A DNA stretch of 64,000 nucleotides. It comes from Clostridium omnivorum (GTDB lineage: Bacteria > Bacillota > Clostridia > Clostridiales > Clostridiaceae). Below the pieces are notes generated by a model, which did not search any database, was not told the DNA's origin, and was given only the letters and a program-made list of their open reading frames with translations. This document shows positions 52,114-61,120 of the stretch, piece after piece. The translations under genes were made by a program, and so were the position numbers. How positions within the stretch are numbered: the first letter of the stretch is position 1; every line of letters begins with the position of its first letter. The DNA is taken from assembly GCF_026012015.1 (NCBI RefSeq), contig NZ_BRXR01000001.1, forward strand, positions 1,426,001-1,490,000. The letters are read 5' to 3'.

Positions 52114-54039
52114 TTAAGCTGTCTTTTCATTCTTAGTTATAAAACTGTATACCCAAACAGCTAGTATTAATAATACTATTCCTGCTGGCCATGGGCTTTC
52201 AGTTAACCAAGGTGCAATCTTAGCTCCAAATCCTACTGCTGTATCTAATTTAGCCATAGCAAATACTGCTATTACGATACCAATTATAGATTCTCCAGCT
52301 ATAAGACCTGAGCATAAAAGAACTCCTCTTTCTGTCTTGTTCTTAAGTAATTCTTCATCCTTCTTGTACTTAAGATCTGTTAACCATCTGATGATACCAC
52401 CGACTAAAACGCCTGTGCTTAGGCCTATTGGTAAGTATAATCCAAGTGCAAATGGAAGAACCGGAATTCCCATAAGTTCAGCCATTATACCAAATGCAGC
52501 ACCAGCTACAACTAGAGTCCATGGAAGTTCAGCATTCATAATTCCCTTTACAACCATTGACATTATAGTAGCTTGAGGAGCAGCTATTTGTTCTGTTCCC
52601 ATTCCATAGGTCTTGTTAAGCATTAATATAATTGCTCCAATTGCTATAGATGAAAGAACAACTCCAGCAAACATTGCTATTTCTATATGTTTTGGTGTAC
52701 CACCCATGATATAGGTAGTCTTCAAGCTTTGTGCAGCACCACCTGCTATAGCAATAGCTACGCATACTATAGAACCAGCTATTAATGATACAAACATACC
52801 TCTGTTACCAATTAGGTTAGTTGCTTTTAATATAGCTGTTATTAATAATAGTGATGCAATAGTCATACCTGATATTGGGTTATTAGAAGTACCAATTATA
52901 CCAACTAATCTTGCAGAAACAACTGCAAAGAAGAAGGAGAATATAACAACTAATAGACCACTTACAAATGTTCCTTGAGTCATTGGAAGTAACCATGAAA
53001 GCATAAATACAAGAGCAGCTCCCCCTATAACCCAAGTCATAGGAACATCTATATCAGTTCTCTTTTGATTTCCACCCTTTGCACCTATACCACTCATAGC
53101 TGATTTAAAGGATTTTACTATTGTTGGCATGGACTTAGCTATACTTATAAATCCACCTGCTGCAACAGCACCAGCACCTATATATCTTACATATTTACTC
53201 CAAATAGCTGATGGTCCCATCTTAGCTATTATATCAGCTGATGGGAATAATGGTGCAGTTAACCCTGCTCCAACATATTTAATTAAAGGTATTATTCCAA
53301 ACCAAGCTACTAGAGCACCTGAGAACATGTACAATGCTATTTCAAGTCCAACTATGTATCCAACTCCCACTAGAGAAGCGTATACGTTTACTCCAAAACT
53401 TGTATTTAAGCCTTTGATAGCCCATTCTGGTTCTTCACTGAATAGCTTGAATCCGCCTCCTAGAAGCTTGAATCCGCCTCCAGCAACAAGACCAGTTAAC
53501 ATTGTCTTAAGTCCAGCTCCACCAGCACTACTTGTAACAAGTACTTCTGAAGTAGCCATACTCTCTGGGTAAACTAGATTTCCGTGTTCTTCAACTATTA
53601 AGTACCTTCTTAGTGGAACAACAAATAATATTCCTAGAAGACCACCAAGAATAGCAACTATTATAATTGTAGTTAAAGTTAATTCCATTTTTAAAATTAA
53701 AACTGCTGGAATAGTAAAGATAAGTCCGCCTGCTAAGGATTCTCCCATAGCTGCCATTGATTGTGCTACGTTTGATTGTAGTATTGGATTTTTTCCTGCA
53801 GCACCTTTAAATACTGCTGTAGCTAAAATAGCTGCTGGAATTCCGGCTGCAATAGTCATACCAACTTTAAGACCTAAATAAGTGTTTGCAGCACCAAATA
53901 AAACTGCAAATATACATCCAATGATGATTGAACCTGCTGTCAATTCAGGTACAGCTTCACTTGTTGATACATAAGGAACATAATCTTCTCCCTTAATACC
54001 ACCATAAGCTGCATGTGACAGACCTTTTTTTTCTGCCAT
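52114..54039 (-). CDS. OPT family oligopeptide transporter (first copy)
   Basis: 641 residues from the ATG at 54039, which follows AGGGGGG; the longer frame has no ribosome site. About 14-16 membrane helices. LSHAAYGGIKGEDYVPYVST and GAANTYLGLKVGMTIAAGIP at the N-terminus, and PATNMGTEQIAAPQATIMS-like ending (AAPQATIMSMVVKGIMN), are the OPT family marks. It imports oligopeptides or metal-chelate-type compounds with protons. Paralogue of the neighbour at 54353-56302 (about two-thirds identical by eye). Confidence 0.92.
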   Translation of the reverse strand: MAEKKGLSHAAYGGIKGEDYVPYVSTSEAVPELTAGSIIIGCIFAVLFGAANTYLGLKVGMTIAAGIPAAILATAVFKGAAGKNPILQSNVAQSMAAMGESLAGGLIFTIPAVLILKMELTLTTIIIVAILGGLLGILFVVPLRRYLIVEEHGNLVYPESMATSEVLVTSSAGGAGLKTMLTGLVAGGGFKLLGGGFKLFSEEPEWAIKGLNTSFGVNVYASLVGVGYIVGLEIALYMFSGALVAWFGIIPLIKYVGAGLTAPLFPSADIIAKMGPSAIWSKYVRYIGAGAVAAGGFISIAKSMPTIVKSFKSAMSGIGAKGGNQKRTDIDVPMTWVIGGAALVFMLSWLLPMTQGTFVSGLLVVIFSFFFAVVSARLVGIIGTSNNPISGMTIASLLLITAILKATNLIGNRGMFVSLIAGSIVCVAIAIAGGAAQSLKTTYIMGGTPKHIEIAMFAGVVLSSIAIGAIILMLNKTYGMGTEQIAAPQATIMSMVVKGIMNAELPWTLVVAGAAFGIMAELMGIPVLPFALGLYLPIGLSTGVLVGGIIRWLTDLKYKKDEELLKNKTERGVLLCSGLIAGESIIGIVIAVFAMAKLDTAVGFGAKIAPWLTESPWPAGIVLLILAVWVYSFITKNEKTA

Positions 54040-54085
54040 AATGAACCCCCCTAAAATAAATTTTTTTGAAAATTCAGCCATTACT

Positions 54086-54115
54086 ATAATACCACAGTTA
54101 CCGCTATTTAGTAAA
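54086..54115 (-). promoter_or_regulatory. Probable promoter of the first OPT gene
   Basis: Minus strand TTTACT (54115-54110), 18-bp spacer, TATTAT (54091-54086), 47 bp before the start. The rest of the 313-bp gap (54040-54352) is AT-rich with one small hairpin (CTGTAT/ATACAG at 54135-54150) and no gene. Confidence 0.5.
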
Positions 54116-54323
54116 CTGCATATAATAATATATTCTGTATTTTTATACAGTATTCATAAGTTTTTCTCATTTTTCTTTAAATTTGCCTATATTTCCTTTT
54201 AAATATTAATCACTTTACATTATTAACGTATTACTATGATATGCATATATTTACATTCATTCTATCCAATAATCATTATTTCTTGCATTTTATTCTACAT
54301 TTGACGCATTAGATTCAATTATT

Positions 54324-54346
54324 AAGAGAGCCCTAAAGGCTCTCTT
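54324..54346 (-). terminator. Terminator after the second OPT gene
   Basis: AAGAGAGCC/GGCTCTCTT perfect nine-bp stem, five-base loop, then AATAATTG; moderate T content. Confidence 0.7.
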
Positions 54347-54352
54347 ATATTA

Positions 54353-56302
54353 TTAAATGGCTTTATCTTCTTTCACAGTAAATCTATAAATCCAGTAAGC
54401 AAGCAATACATAAACCAATAGTGCTATCCAATTACTTCCGGATATACTTGGCATAAATTTAGGTCCTATTGCTACAGCATCTGATAACTTAAGAGCAGCA
54501 AGTAATGCTACTATAATACCCATTAAAGCATCACCGGCAACAAGTCCTGATGATAGAAGTATTCCTTTTTCTGTCTTCTCTTTTAATACGCTGTCATTGT
54601 TCTTGAACTTCTTATCAACTAATACCCTTACAATACCACCTACAAGTATACCAGCACTTAAGTGGATTGGTAGATATATACCAAGTGCAACTGGTAAAAC
54701 CGGAAGTCCCATAAGTTCTATCATTACACCAAAAGTCATACCTACAAGTACTAGAGACCATGGAAGTTCACCAGTCATAACCCCCTTAACAACCATTGAC
54801 ATTAAGGTTGCTTGAGGTGCAGCTATACCTCTTTCTCCACCTATTCCATAAGTTTGGATAAGAAGAAGCATTGCTGCAGCTGCTGCTAGAGAACCAATTA
54901 ATACTCCTAGATACATTCCAATTTCTACTTTTCTTGGAGTACCTCCAATAATATATGAAGTCTTTAGTGCCTGACCTGATCCACCTGCTACAGCTACGGC
55001 TACGCAAACTATTGCACCTGCTATTAGAGCAGCTACCATTCCAGTATTACCTGTCATTCCTGTAGCTTTTAAAACTGAAGTAATGAATAATAATGTTGCA
55101 ATTGTCATACCTGAAACAGGGTTGTTTGATGCACCAATTATTCCACATATTCTAGCAGAAACAACTGCAAAGAAGAAGGAGAATAATACTGCTAATATGG
55201 CACCAACAACTCCTACCTTAATCATAGGTAATAGCCATGATAAAACGAATACAAGCACTGCAGCTCCTATTACCCAAGTCATAGGTACATCTAGTTCAGT
55301 TCTCTTAGTAGATTCACTCTTTCCACCAATACCTGACATTGCAGCCTTAAAGGATTTTATTATTGTTGGAAGAGATTTTGCAAGACTTATAAATCCTCCT
55401 GCTGCAACAGCACCAGCACCTATATATCTTATATAATTTCCTCTAATAGCTCCTGCAGTCATTTTTGCTATAGGCTCTGTTGCTGGAAATAATGGCGTTG
55501 TTAATCCAGCACCTACATATGATATTAATGGTATTAGACCAAATGTAGCAACTAAAGCACCAGCAAACATGTAAAGCGATGCTTCAATACCAACAATAAA
55601 TCCTACTCCAGCTAGAGATGCCATTGCATCTAGGCCAAAGAAGGTTTGATATATCGGCTTGCCACCTTGAGTTAGATTTATAGACCATTCTGGCTCTTCA
55701 GCCCAAATTAATAATCCACCTGATAGGAACTTGTATACTGCTCCTCCGAATATACCAGTTAGTACTGTCTTGAATCCGCTTCCTCCCGTACTTCCTGTAA
55801 CTAAAACTTCAGAAGCAGCCATACTCTCTGGAAAAGCAAGTTTTCCGTGTTCTTCAACTATAAGATATCTTCTTAGTGGAACAACAAATAAAATACCTAC
55901 TAGTCCCCCTAAAAGTGTAACAATAACAATTGTAGTAAAGCTTAATTTCATTCCCCATATAATTATTGCTGGAAGCGTAAACACTATACCACCTGCTAAA
56001 GATTCTCCCATTGCTGCTATAGCAGAAATCATGTTAGCTTCTAGAATATTGTTTCTTCTAAATGCAAGCTTTAAAATACCTGTACCAAGTATAGCTGCTG
56101 GTATTCCAGCTGCGATAGTCATACCTACCTTGAGAGCTAAATATGTATTTGCAGCAGCAAAAACAGCAGCAAACAAGCATCCTATTACTATTGATACCAA
56201 AGTAAGTTCTGGCATTGCTTCACTTGCTGATACATATGGAGTATAGTCATCGCCGTTTATTCCTCCATAGGCAGTATGTGATAGGCCTTTCTTTTCAGTC
56301 AT
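54353..56302 (-). CDS. OPT family oligopeptide transporter (second copy)
   Basis: 649 residues from the ATG at 56302, seven bases after AAGGAGG. Same architecture as the downstream paralogue: LSHTAYGGINGDDYTPYVSA, NTYLALKVGMTIAAGIPAAI, AAPQATLMSMVVKGVMTGE. An eight-residue insertion near 230 (LTQGGKPIYQ) is the clearest difference. Each copy has its own leader and terminator, so they are probably expressed separately, perhaps for different substrates. Confidence 0.92.
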   Translation of the reverse strand: MTEKKGLSHTAYGGINGDDYTPYVSASEAMPELTLVSIVIGCLFAAVFAAANTYLALKVGMTIAAGIPAAILGTGILKLAFRRNNILEANMISAIAAMGESLAGGIVFTLPAIIIWGMKLSFTTIVIVTLLGGLVGILFVVPLRRYLIVEEHGKLAFPESMAASEVLVTGSTGGSGFKTVLTGIFGGAVYKFLSGGLLIWAEEPEWSINLTQGGKPIYQTFFGLDAMASLAGVGFIVGIEASLYMFAGALVATFGLIPLISYVGAGLTTPLFPATEPIAKMTAGAIRGNYIRYIGAGAVAAGGFISLAKSLPTIIKSFKAAMSGIGGKSESTKRTELDVPMTWVIGAAVLVFVLSWLLPMIKVGVVGAILAVLFSFFFAVVSARICGIIGASNNPVSGMTIATLLFITSVLKATGMTGNTGMVAALIAGAIVCVAVAVAGGSGQALKTSYIIGGTPRKVEIGMYLGVLIGSLAAAAAMLLLIQTYGIGGERGIAAPQATLMSMVVKGVMTGELPWSLVLVGMTFGVMIELMGLPVLPVALGIYLPIHLSAGILVGGIVRVLVDKKFKNNDSVLKEKTEKGILLSSGLVAGDALMGIIVALLAALKLSDAVAIGPKFMPSISGSNWIALLVYVLLAYWIYRFTVKEDKAI

Positions 56303-56423
56303 TAAGTATTCCTCCTTAGATGTGTCATATTTCAACACAATATTATCATAAAGTAAACTTTTTATGAAATTTCATTTTTTAGCGTAGTTTTAGTTTCCTT
56401 TCTATTTACGTCAAATATATCTA

Positions 56424-56443
56424 TTTTTCGTCCTTTTTCGTCT
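56424..56443 (-). repeat. Tandem TTTTTCGTC repeats upstream of the second OPT gene
   Basis: TTTTTCGTC occurs at 56424-56432 and 56435-56443 (plus strand), an 11-bp period of one helix turn, about 120 bp upstream of the start; a third CGTC is at 56409. A regulator site is possible. The core recalls the TTTTCGTG repeats before citD. Confidence 0.4.
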
Positions 56444-56484
56444 TAATGCAATTATGTATAACTAATGGCAAAGAGTATTTTCTA

Positions 56485-56533
56485 TTATACATATAGCTAT
56501 ATTCAAATTATTTGAATATAGCTATATGTATAA
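56485..56533. repeat. 49-bp perfect palindrome
   Basis: Two 24-bp arms with no mismatch around a single central T: TTATACATATAGCTATATTC at the outer left runs to AAAT and mirrors exactly on the right. It lies between the ROK terminator and the second OPT gene. Too AT-rich and loop-free for a typical terminator; could form a cruciform or bind a dimeric protein. Confidence 0.85.
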
Positions 56534-56559
56534 CGTTACTAACATTATCTTTCCATAAA

Positions 56560-56593
56560 AAAAAATCACTATACATTTTAATATAGTGATTTT
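56560..56593 (-). terminator. Terminator after the ROK gene
   Basis: Twelve-bp perfect stem AAAATCACTATA/TATAGTGATTTT and T9 in the minus direction. Confidence 0.9.
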
Positions 56594-56604
56594 AAAGTCT
56601 TCAT

Positions 56605-57555
56605 CTATTTACTTTCTAATAGTGCTAAAGCTACAGCTCCCATTACACCCGCTTTTGTTCCAAGTGCCGCTGGCAATATTCTGCACCCATCAGCCATTGC
56701 TTTAAAACATCTCTTATTTACTACTTCTCTTACCTTATCAAAAACTATGTCTCCTGCTTGTGAAACTCCACCGCCAATTATAACCATCTCAGGATCAAAA
56801 CTTGTAATAATGTTAGCAATCCCAATTCCTAAAAATGTTAAGCTTCTTTCCAATATGTCTTTTGCTACCTTATCACCTTTTTCTGCTTCTTTGAATACTT
56901 CATAGGATGTAATATTTTCATAACTTTTCAAAGAAGTTTCAAGCCCCTGAGCTACTGCTTCTTTTCCTTGTCTTCCTATTGCAGTCCCTGAAGCTAATGC
57001 TTCAACACATCCATAATTTCCACAGTTACACCTTGGACCATCAGGCAGTACAGTTGTATGTCCTATTTCAAGAGCATTAGAGGTATTACCCCTATAAACT
57101 CTTCCATTCAATATAGCACCACCACCTACTCCTGTGCTTACTGTTACATAAACCATGTTTTCAGTTCCTTTTCCTGCACCTAGCATAAATTCACCAATAG
57201 CGGCAACGTTTGCATCATTATCTAAATATGTAGGAATATTAAATCTATCCTTAATTGGTGTAATCAAGTTAAAGTTGTTAAATGGTAAATTAGGCGTTGT
57301 TATTATTACACCCTTCTTAGCATCTAATGGTCCTGGTGAACCTATTCCGATTGCTTTGATAACATCTTGGTATTTTCCAGCTTCCTTCATAACTGTTTCA
57401 ATAACTTCAATTATTCTATTTAAAACAGCCGCTTCACCTTCAAAAGCATTTGTAGGTATTGTGCACTGGCTTAAAATATTACCATCTAAATCAGCTAAAG
57501 CCCCACATATTTTTGTTCCGCCTAGGTCAATTCCAACTACATATCTTTTTTCCAT
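56605..57555 (-). CDS. glcK: ROK family glucokinase
   Basis: 316 residues. The ATP phosphate motif VGIDLGGTKICGAL is at 6-19; NDANVAAIGE holds the catalytic Asp; EIGHTTVLPDGPRCNCGNYG then CVEALASG is the zinc-binding ROK signature. STGVGGGAI precedes it. No helix-turn-helix, so a kinase not a repressor. Phosphorylates glucose in the cytoplasm. ATGGAGGA lies before the start. Confidence 0.9.
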   Translation of the reverse strand: MEKRYVVGIDLGGTKICGALADLDGNILSQCTIPTNAFEGEAAVLNRIIEVIETVMKEAGKYQDVIKAIGIGSPGPLDAKKGVIITTPNLPFNNFNLITPIKDRFNIPTYLDNDANVAAIGEFMLGAGKGTENMVYVTVSTGVGGGAILNGRVYRGNTSNALEIGHTTVLPDGPRCNCGNYGCVEALASGTAIGRQGKEAVAQGLETSLKSYENITSYEVFKEAEKGDKVAKDILERSLTFLGIGIANIITSFDPEMVIIGGGVSQAGDIVFDKVREVVNKRCFKAMADGCRILPAALGTKAGVMGAVALALLESK

Positions 57556-57653
57556 TCTTATCCTCCATCCAATATATTAAAAATTATAATAGCCTAATTA
57601 TATCATAATTTTTTCAGCTTAAATATGTAATTTTTCTATGAAATAATATAAAA

Positions 57654-57689
57654 ACACAAGCTATACCAAATATTTAGTATAACTTGTGT
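57654..57689 (-). terminator. Terminator after the 81-aa gene
   Basis: ACACAAGCTATAC/GTATAACTTGTGT, 13-bp stem with one mismatch, then TTTTTATA in the minus direction. Confidence 0.85.
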
Positions 57690-57706
57690 ATATTATATAA
57701 TACAAA

Positions 57707-57952
57707 CTATTTCATAATTATTTCTTCTTTATTAGTTGTAAGTTCTTTAACAAGTTCTCTTCTTTCATCAATTGCAAACCATGAATTAAATACTGGATTA
57801 ATTTCTGGACCTAACTCTAAATAGTAGTCATCACCCATCCTTTTATTTATTAGATCTCCACCATAATCCCTTTCTATAAATCTCATATCATCTTTACTCA
57901 TATTATTAAACTTATTTTCTCCTGTAGGCCGAAATATAGAACCTGCCATCAT
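57707..57952 (-). CDS. Small hypothetical protein, overlaps the upstream small gene
   Basis: 81 residues, not recognised. Acidic and soluble (MSKDDMRFIERDYGGDL; DDYYLELGPEINPVF). The first two ATG codons lie inside the upstream gene in another frame and follow GGGAGG by five to eight bases, so a real 41-bp overlap with translational coupling is likely. A later ATG at residue 18 lacks a well-spaced ribosome site. Confidence 0.65.
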   Translation of the reverse strand: MMAGSIFRPTGENKFNNMSKDDMRFIERDYGGDLINKRMGDDYYLELGPEINPVFNSWFAIDERRELVKELTTNKEEIIMK

Positions 57953-58148
57953 CGTGTCCTCCCTTAGTACTTATCTCAAAATTATTCCGCTGCAGCATAT
58001 CTGTAACAATTTGTGCATTGTCTACATCACCTGGACCAATAGTTATTACTAACTGATCCTCTGAACCTATTACTCCCATGTAGTCATGAATATTGCTGTA
58101 ATCACTTAATCCAATCATTCCAGTAATATCTAATCTATACTCTGACAT
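57912..58148 (-). CDS. Small hypothetical protein, 78 aa
   Basis: Not recognised. It has a compact alpha/beta composition (YRLDITGMIGLSDYSNIHDY; QLVITIGPGDVDNAQIVTDM) and ends FYISAYRRK. AAGGGAGA precedes the ATG. Its 3' end encodes the ribosome site of the next gene within STKGGHDDG. The pair is closed by one terminator and so forms a two-gene operon. Confidence 0.7.
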   Translation of the reverse strand: MSEYRLDITGMIGLSDYSNIHDYMGVIGSEDQLVITIGPGDVDNAQIVTDMLQRNNFEISTKGGHDDGRFYISAYRRK

Positions 58149-58322
58149 AAAATCTCTCCCTTTGCTTAGTTTTTTAGCAGCTAAATTTACTCTGTATCTT
58201 TCAAAATACTGCTACTTATAGTTTTCTATAACTAAAACTCCTTGCTTCAGTAATAGTATTTTTTGTAATAGCTAATAAAATATTCACTTTAAATAATAAA
58301 ATTTATTTGAAATAGACATAAC

Positions 58323-58353
58323 AAAAAAGCTCTGTGTTTTTAAAACACAGAGC
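58323..58353 (-). terminator. Terminator after the EF-G-like gene
   Basis: Stem GCTCTGTGTTTT/AAAACACAGAGC with T6 in the minus direction, 16 bp past the stop. Confidence 0.9.
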
Positions 58354-58368
58354 CTTATTATTTAAATA

Positions 58369-60462
58369 TTATTCTTCTTCAACATTCTCTTTCTTTCTCA
58401 GTTCAATTATCTTAGCTGCTTCATTAGATGGAACCTCTTCATATCTGTCAAATTTCATTACAAAGCTTCCTCTTGCTTGTGTCATTGATCTCAAATCTGT
58501 AGCATACTTATGCAATTCAGCTTGAGGAACTTCTGCAATAATCTTTTGATATTCTCCTTCTGGTTCCATTCCAAGGACTCTACCTCTCTTTTTATTTATG
58601 TCACCTATTATATCACCCATGTAATCCTCAGGCACCAATACCTCAAGATGCATAATTGGCTCTAGTAAGATTGGTTCAGCGGTCTGAAGTCCCTTCTTAT
58701 ATGCCAAAGAAGCAGCTACTTTAAATGCCATTTCTGATGAATCAACAGGATGGTAAGAACCATCATGAAGAGTTGCTCTAAGTCTTATAACAGGATATCC
58801 AGCTAACACTCCTTTAGTAATGCACTCCTTTAAACCTTTTTCAACAGCTGGTATGTATTGTCTTGGAACAACTCCACCAACTACCTGATCTACAAATTCT
58901 AGCTCATCTCCATCGAATCTAGGTTCAAATTTAATTTTAACGTCTCCATATTGACCGTGTCCACCTGATTGCTTCTTATGCTTTCCTTGAACATCAGAAA
59001 TCTTTTTAATAGTTTCTCTATATGGTACTTTTGGTATTGATAATAGAACATCAGCACCAAATTTATTTTTCAACTTACTTGCTATGATATCAAGGTGTGT
59101 CTCTCCTACCCCTGAAACTATAGTCTCAGCATTCTCTATATCTCTTGATATTTTAAAAGTTGGGTCTTCTTCTAAAAGTTTTGCCAAACCAGAAGAAATT
59201 TTGTCCTCATCTCCCTTTGACTTTGGAAGCACAGACAATGACATTGAAGGTGATGGAAAACTTATTTCTTCAAATGCAATAGGTGCTGCCATTTCACAAA
59301 GTGTATCTCCAGTAGCGGTAAATTGTAATTTAGCAACTGCTCCAATATCCCCTGCAATAATTTCATTTGCTGGAATTTGATTCTTTCCTCTAAGGAAATA
59401 CATTGTTCCTACTTTCTCTTGTTTTTCCTTATTAGTATTATAAACAACAGAATCAGGCTTTGCCTTTCCTGTCATAACTCTAAATAAAGACATTTTACCT
59501 ACAAATGGGTCTGCAATTGTCTTAAATACAAAGGCAGAAAATGGAGAACTTTCATCAATCTTTACTAAAGTCTCCTTATCATTCTTTACATCTTTAGCTC
59601 TAACTGGCTCCATGTTCTCTGGAGATGGGAAACATTCTATTATATCTTCAATTAAAGTTTCAGTACCAATTCCTAAATATGCAGAACCACACATAACAGG
59701 AGCTATTTCACCTTTTGCAGATCCATTGATAAGTCCGTGATAAATTTCTTCATCACTTAATAAGCCTTCGCTAAAGTACTTCTCTAATAAAACCTCATCC
59801 GTTTCAGCTACAGCTTCCATTATCATATTTTTGCACTCATCAACTTTATCTATTAAATCTGCTGGTACATCAGACTCTTCCATAGCATGTGTCTTTGGAT
59901 TAAAAATTCTTGCTCTTCTAGATATTACATTTACAACGCCCTTAAAATTATCTTCGCTTCCTATTGGATATTGAATTGGTACAACTGATATTCCGAATCT
60001 ATCTTTTAATTGTGCGAGTACCTTTTCAAAATTGCTATTCTCTCTATCTAGCTTATTTATAAAAAATGCTCTTGGCATTTTTGATTTATTGACATAATTC
60101 CATGCCTTTTCAGTTCCAACTTGAATACCTGAAACTGAACAAACAGTTATTAATGCCATATCTGTAGCTCTTAATCCCTGTATCATTTCCCCTACAAAAT
60201 CAAAATAACCCGGAGTATCAACTAAATTTATTTTAGTATTATCCCATTCACAATTTACTACTGATGTAGATATGGAAATTTTTCTCTTTCTTTCCTCGGC
60301 ATCGTAATCACTAATTGTAGTTCCTTCCTCAACCTTACCAAATCTGTCTATAGTTTTTGTATAGTATAGTATAGCTTCAGTTAATGTAGTCTTTCCTGCA
60401 CCACTGTGACCTACTATACCTACATTTCTCAGATTTCTGGTTTTGTACTCTTTCATAAACAT
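58369..60462 (-). CDS. Elongation factor G-like GTPase (EF-G paralogue)
   Basis: 697 residues, full EF-G length. G1 is GHSGAGKTTL (about 17-26) in place of the canonical AHIDAGKTT; G3 DTPGYFDF; G4 NKLD. Domain IV SGGHGQYGDVKIKFEP near 490 and the C-terminal EF-G domain V (PIMHLEVLVPEDYMGDIIGD) are intact. This G1 form marks the EF-G-like/FusA2 subgroup rather than the str-operon EF-G, and no rpsL/rpsG/tuf genes are near. Role in translation is probable but its step is not settled for this subgroup. AAAGG lies upstream of the start; ATG two codons later is possible. Confidence 0.88.
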   Translation of the reverse strand: MFMKEYKTRNLRNVGIVGHSGAGKTTLTEAILYYTKTIDRFGKVEEGTTISDYDAEERKRKISISTSVVNCEWDNTKINLVDTPGYFDFVGEMIQGLRATDMALITVCSVSGIQVGTEKAWNYVNKSKMPRAFFINKLDRENSNFEKVLAQLKDRFGISVVPIQYPIGSEDNFKGVVNVISRRARIFNPKTHAMEESDVPADLIDKVDECKNMIMEAVAETDEVLLEKYFSEGLLSDEEIYHGLINGSAKGEIAPVMCGSAYLGIGTETLIEDIIECFPSPENMEPVRAKDVKNDKETLVKIDESSPFSAFVFKTIADPFVGKMSLFRVMTGKAKPDSVVYNTNKEKQEKVGTMYFLRGKNQIPANEIIAGDIGAVAKLQFTATGDTLCEMAAPIAFEEISFPSPSMSLSVLPKSKGDEDKISSGLAKLLEEDPTFKISRDIENAETIVSGVGETHLDIIASKLKNKFGADVLLSIPKVPYRETIKKISDVQGKHKKQSGGHGQYGDVKIKFEPRFDGDELEFVDQVVGGVVPRQYIPAVEKGLKECITKGVLAGYPVIRLRATLHDGSYHPVDSSEMAFKVAASLAYKKGLQTAEPILLEPIMHLEVLVPEDYMGDIIGDINKKRGRVLGMEPEGEYQKIIAEVPQAELHKYATDLRSMTQARGSFVMKFDRYEEVPSNEAAKIIELRKKENVEEE

Positions 60463-60756
60463 TTCCCGCCTTTCTAAATAATTTTGAAGAGTCTATATTT
60501 ATATTTATTTATATTCTATTCATTTACTATTTTTCCTTTTAAATACATGACTAAATATTCAAAATAATTTGACATTTATTTTATATTATATATAAATACG
60601 TTTTTACTAGCAATTCTTGTTTCTATTCAAATATATTGAAATATTCTTATAAGCAGACTTATTTTCATTTATATGCTTAATTTCTTTACTTTATTAACTA
60701 TTACTTACCTATACAACTATTCTTTCCCATATTTAATTATTTAATCTATAGAAATA
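60463..60756. other. AT-rich gap upstream of the EF-G-like gene
   Basis: No gene or clear RNA seen in about 290 bp. It must hold the EF-G-like promoter; no hexamer pair is convincing enough to name. Confidence 0.4.
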
Positions 60757-60788
60757 AAAACTTCAAACCTACTTAGTTTGAAGTTTTT
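60757..60788. terminator. Bidirectional hairpin terminator
   Basis: AAAACTTCAAAC/GTTTGAAGTTTT, 12-bp perfect stem with T-runs on both strands. Confidence 0.8.
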
Positions 60789-60870
60789 TTCATATATAAT
60801 ATTCTATTTATCCACAAAAGACTAATCATTTGTTCTTAATATGTCTATTAACCTGTTAACAATTCCAACA

Positions 60871-60960
60871 GGTGAAAGTGCTGGATGCACTTTCACGGGT
60901 AACTTAGCCAGTGGCAGCTGGCTTGGTTCTGTTACCCCGTCGTACCAAGGGGAGGCAGAA
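60871..60960 (+). repeat. Structured repeat element A
   Basis: Plus strand: hairpin GTGAAAGTGC-TGGAT-GCACTTTCAC (60872-60896), GGGTAAC (60897-60903), inner hairpin AGCCAG/CTGGCT, GTTACCC (60931-60937), then CGTCGTACCAAGGGGAGGC. Nearly identical to element B from the second stem onward. Preceding bases TTAACCTG and TTCCAACAGG look like a decayed 5S 3' end. Confidence 0.75.
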
Positions 60961-60964
60961 ATAA

Positions 60965-60996
60965 GAAAAAAACACTAAGCTTTTATGCTTAGTGTT
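60965..60996 (-). terminator. Duplicate rRNA terminator
   Basis: Perfect ten-bp stem AACACTAAGC/GCTTAGTGTT with T-run on the minus strand; copy of the terminator directly after the intact 5S gene. Confidence 0.85.
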
Positions 60997-61000
60997 TCTA

Positions 61001-61120
61001 TTAACCTGGCAGCGTCCTGCTTACGCAGCACTGGGCAGTAAAAACTGTTAACTCACGTTAACTACTGCCCGCAAAAGGTCATTTAGACATTTTGCCTCTT
61101 CCACAGGGCCTCCCCTGCAG
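61001..61120 (-). pseudogene. 5S rRNA 3'-end relic interrupted by element C
   Basis: 61001-61018 and 61098-61120 match the last part of the intact 5S gene exactly (TTAACCTGGCAGCGTCCT and CTTCCACAGGGCCTCCCC onward, plus strand). About 79 bp of foreign sequence replaces one or a few bases between them, and 5S sequence stops at CTGCAG where element B begins. The 5' two-thirds of 5S is missing. Confidence 0.85.
61019..61097 (-). repeat. Structured repeat element C inside the 5S relic
   Basis: Minus strand: hairpin GCAAAATGTC-TAAAT-GACCTTTTGC (61095-61071, one mismatch), GGGCAGT (61070-61064), inner hairpin GTTAAC-GTGA-GTTAAC (61062-61047), ACTGCCC (61039-61033). Same plan as A, B and D but with different stem sequence and opposite orientation to A and B. 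Confidence 0.75.
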
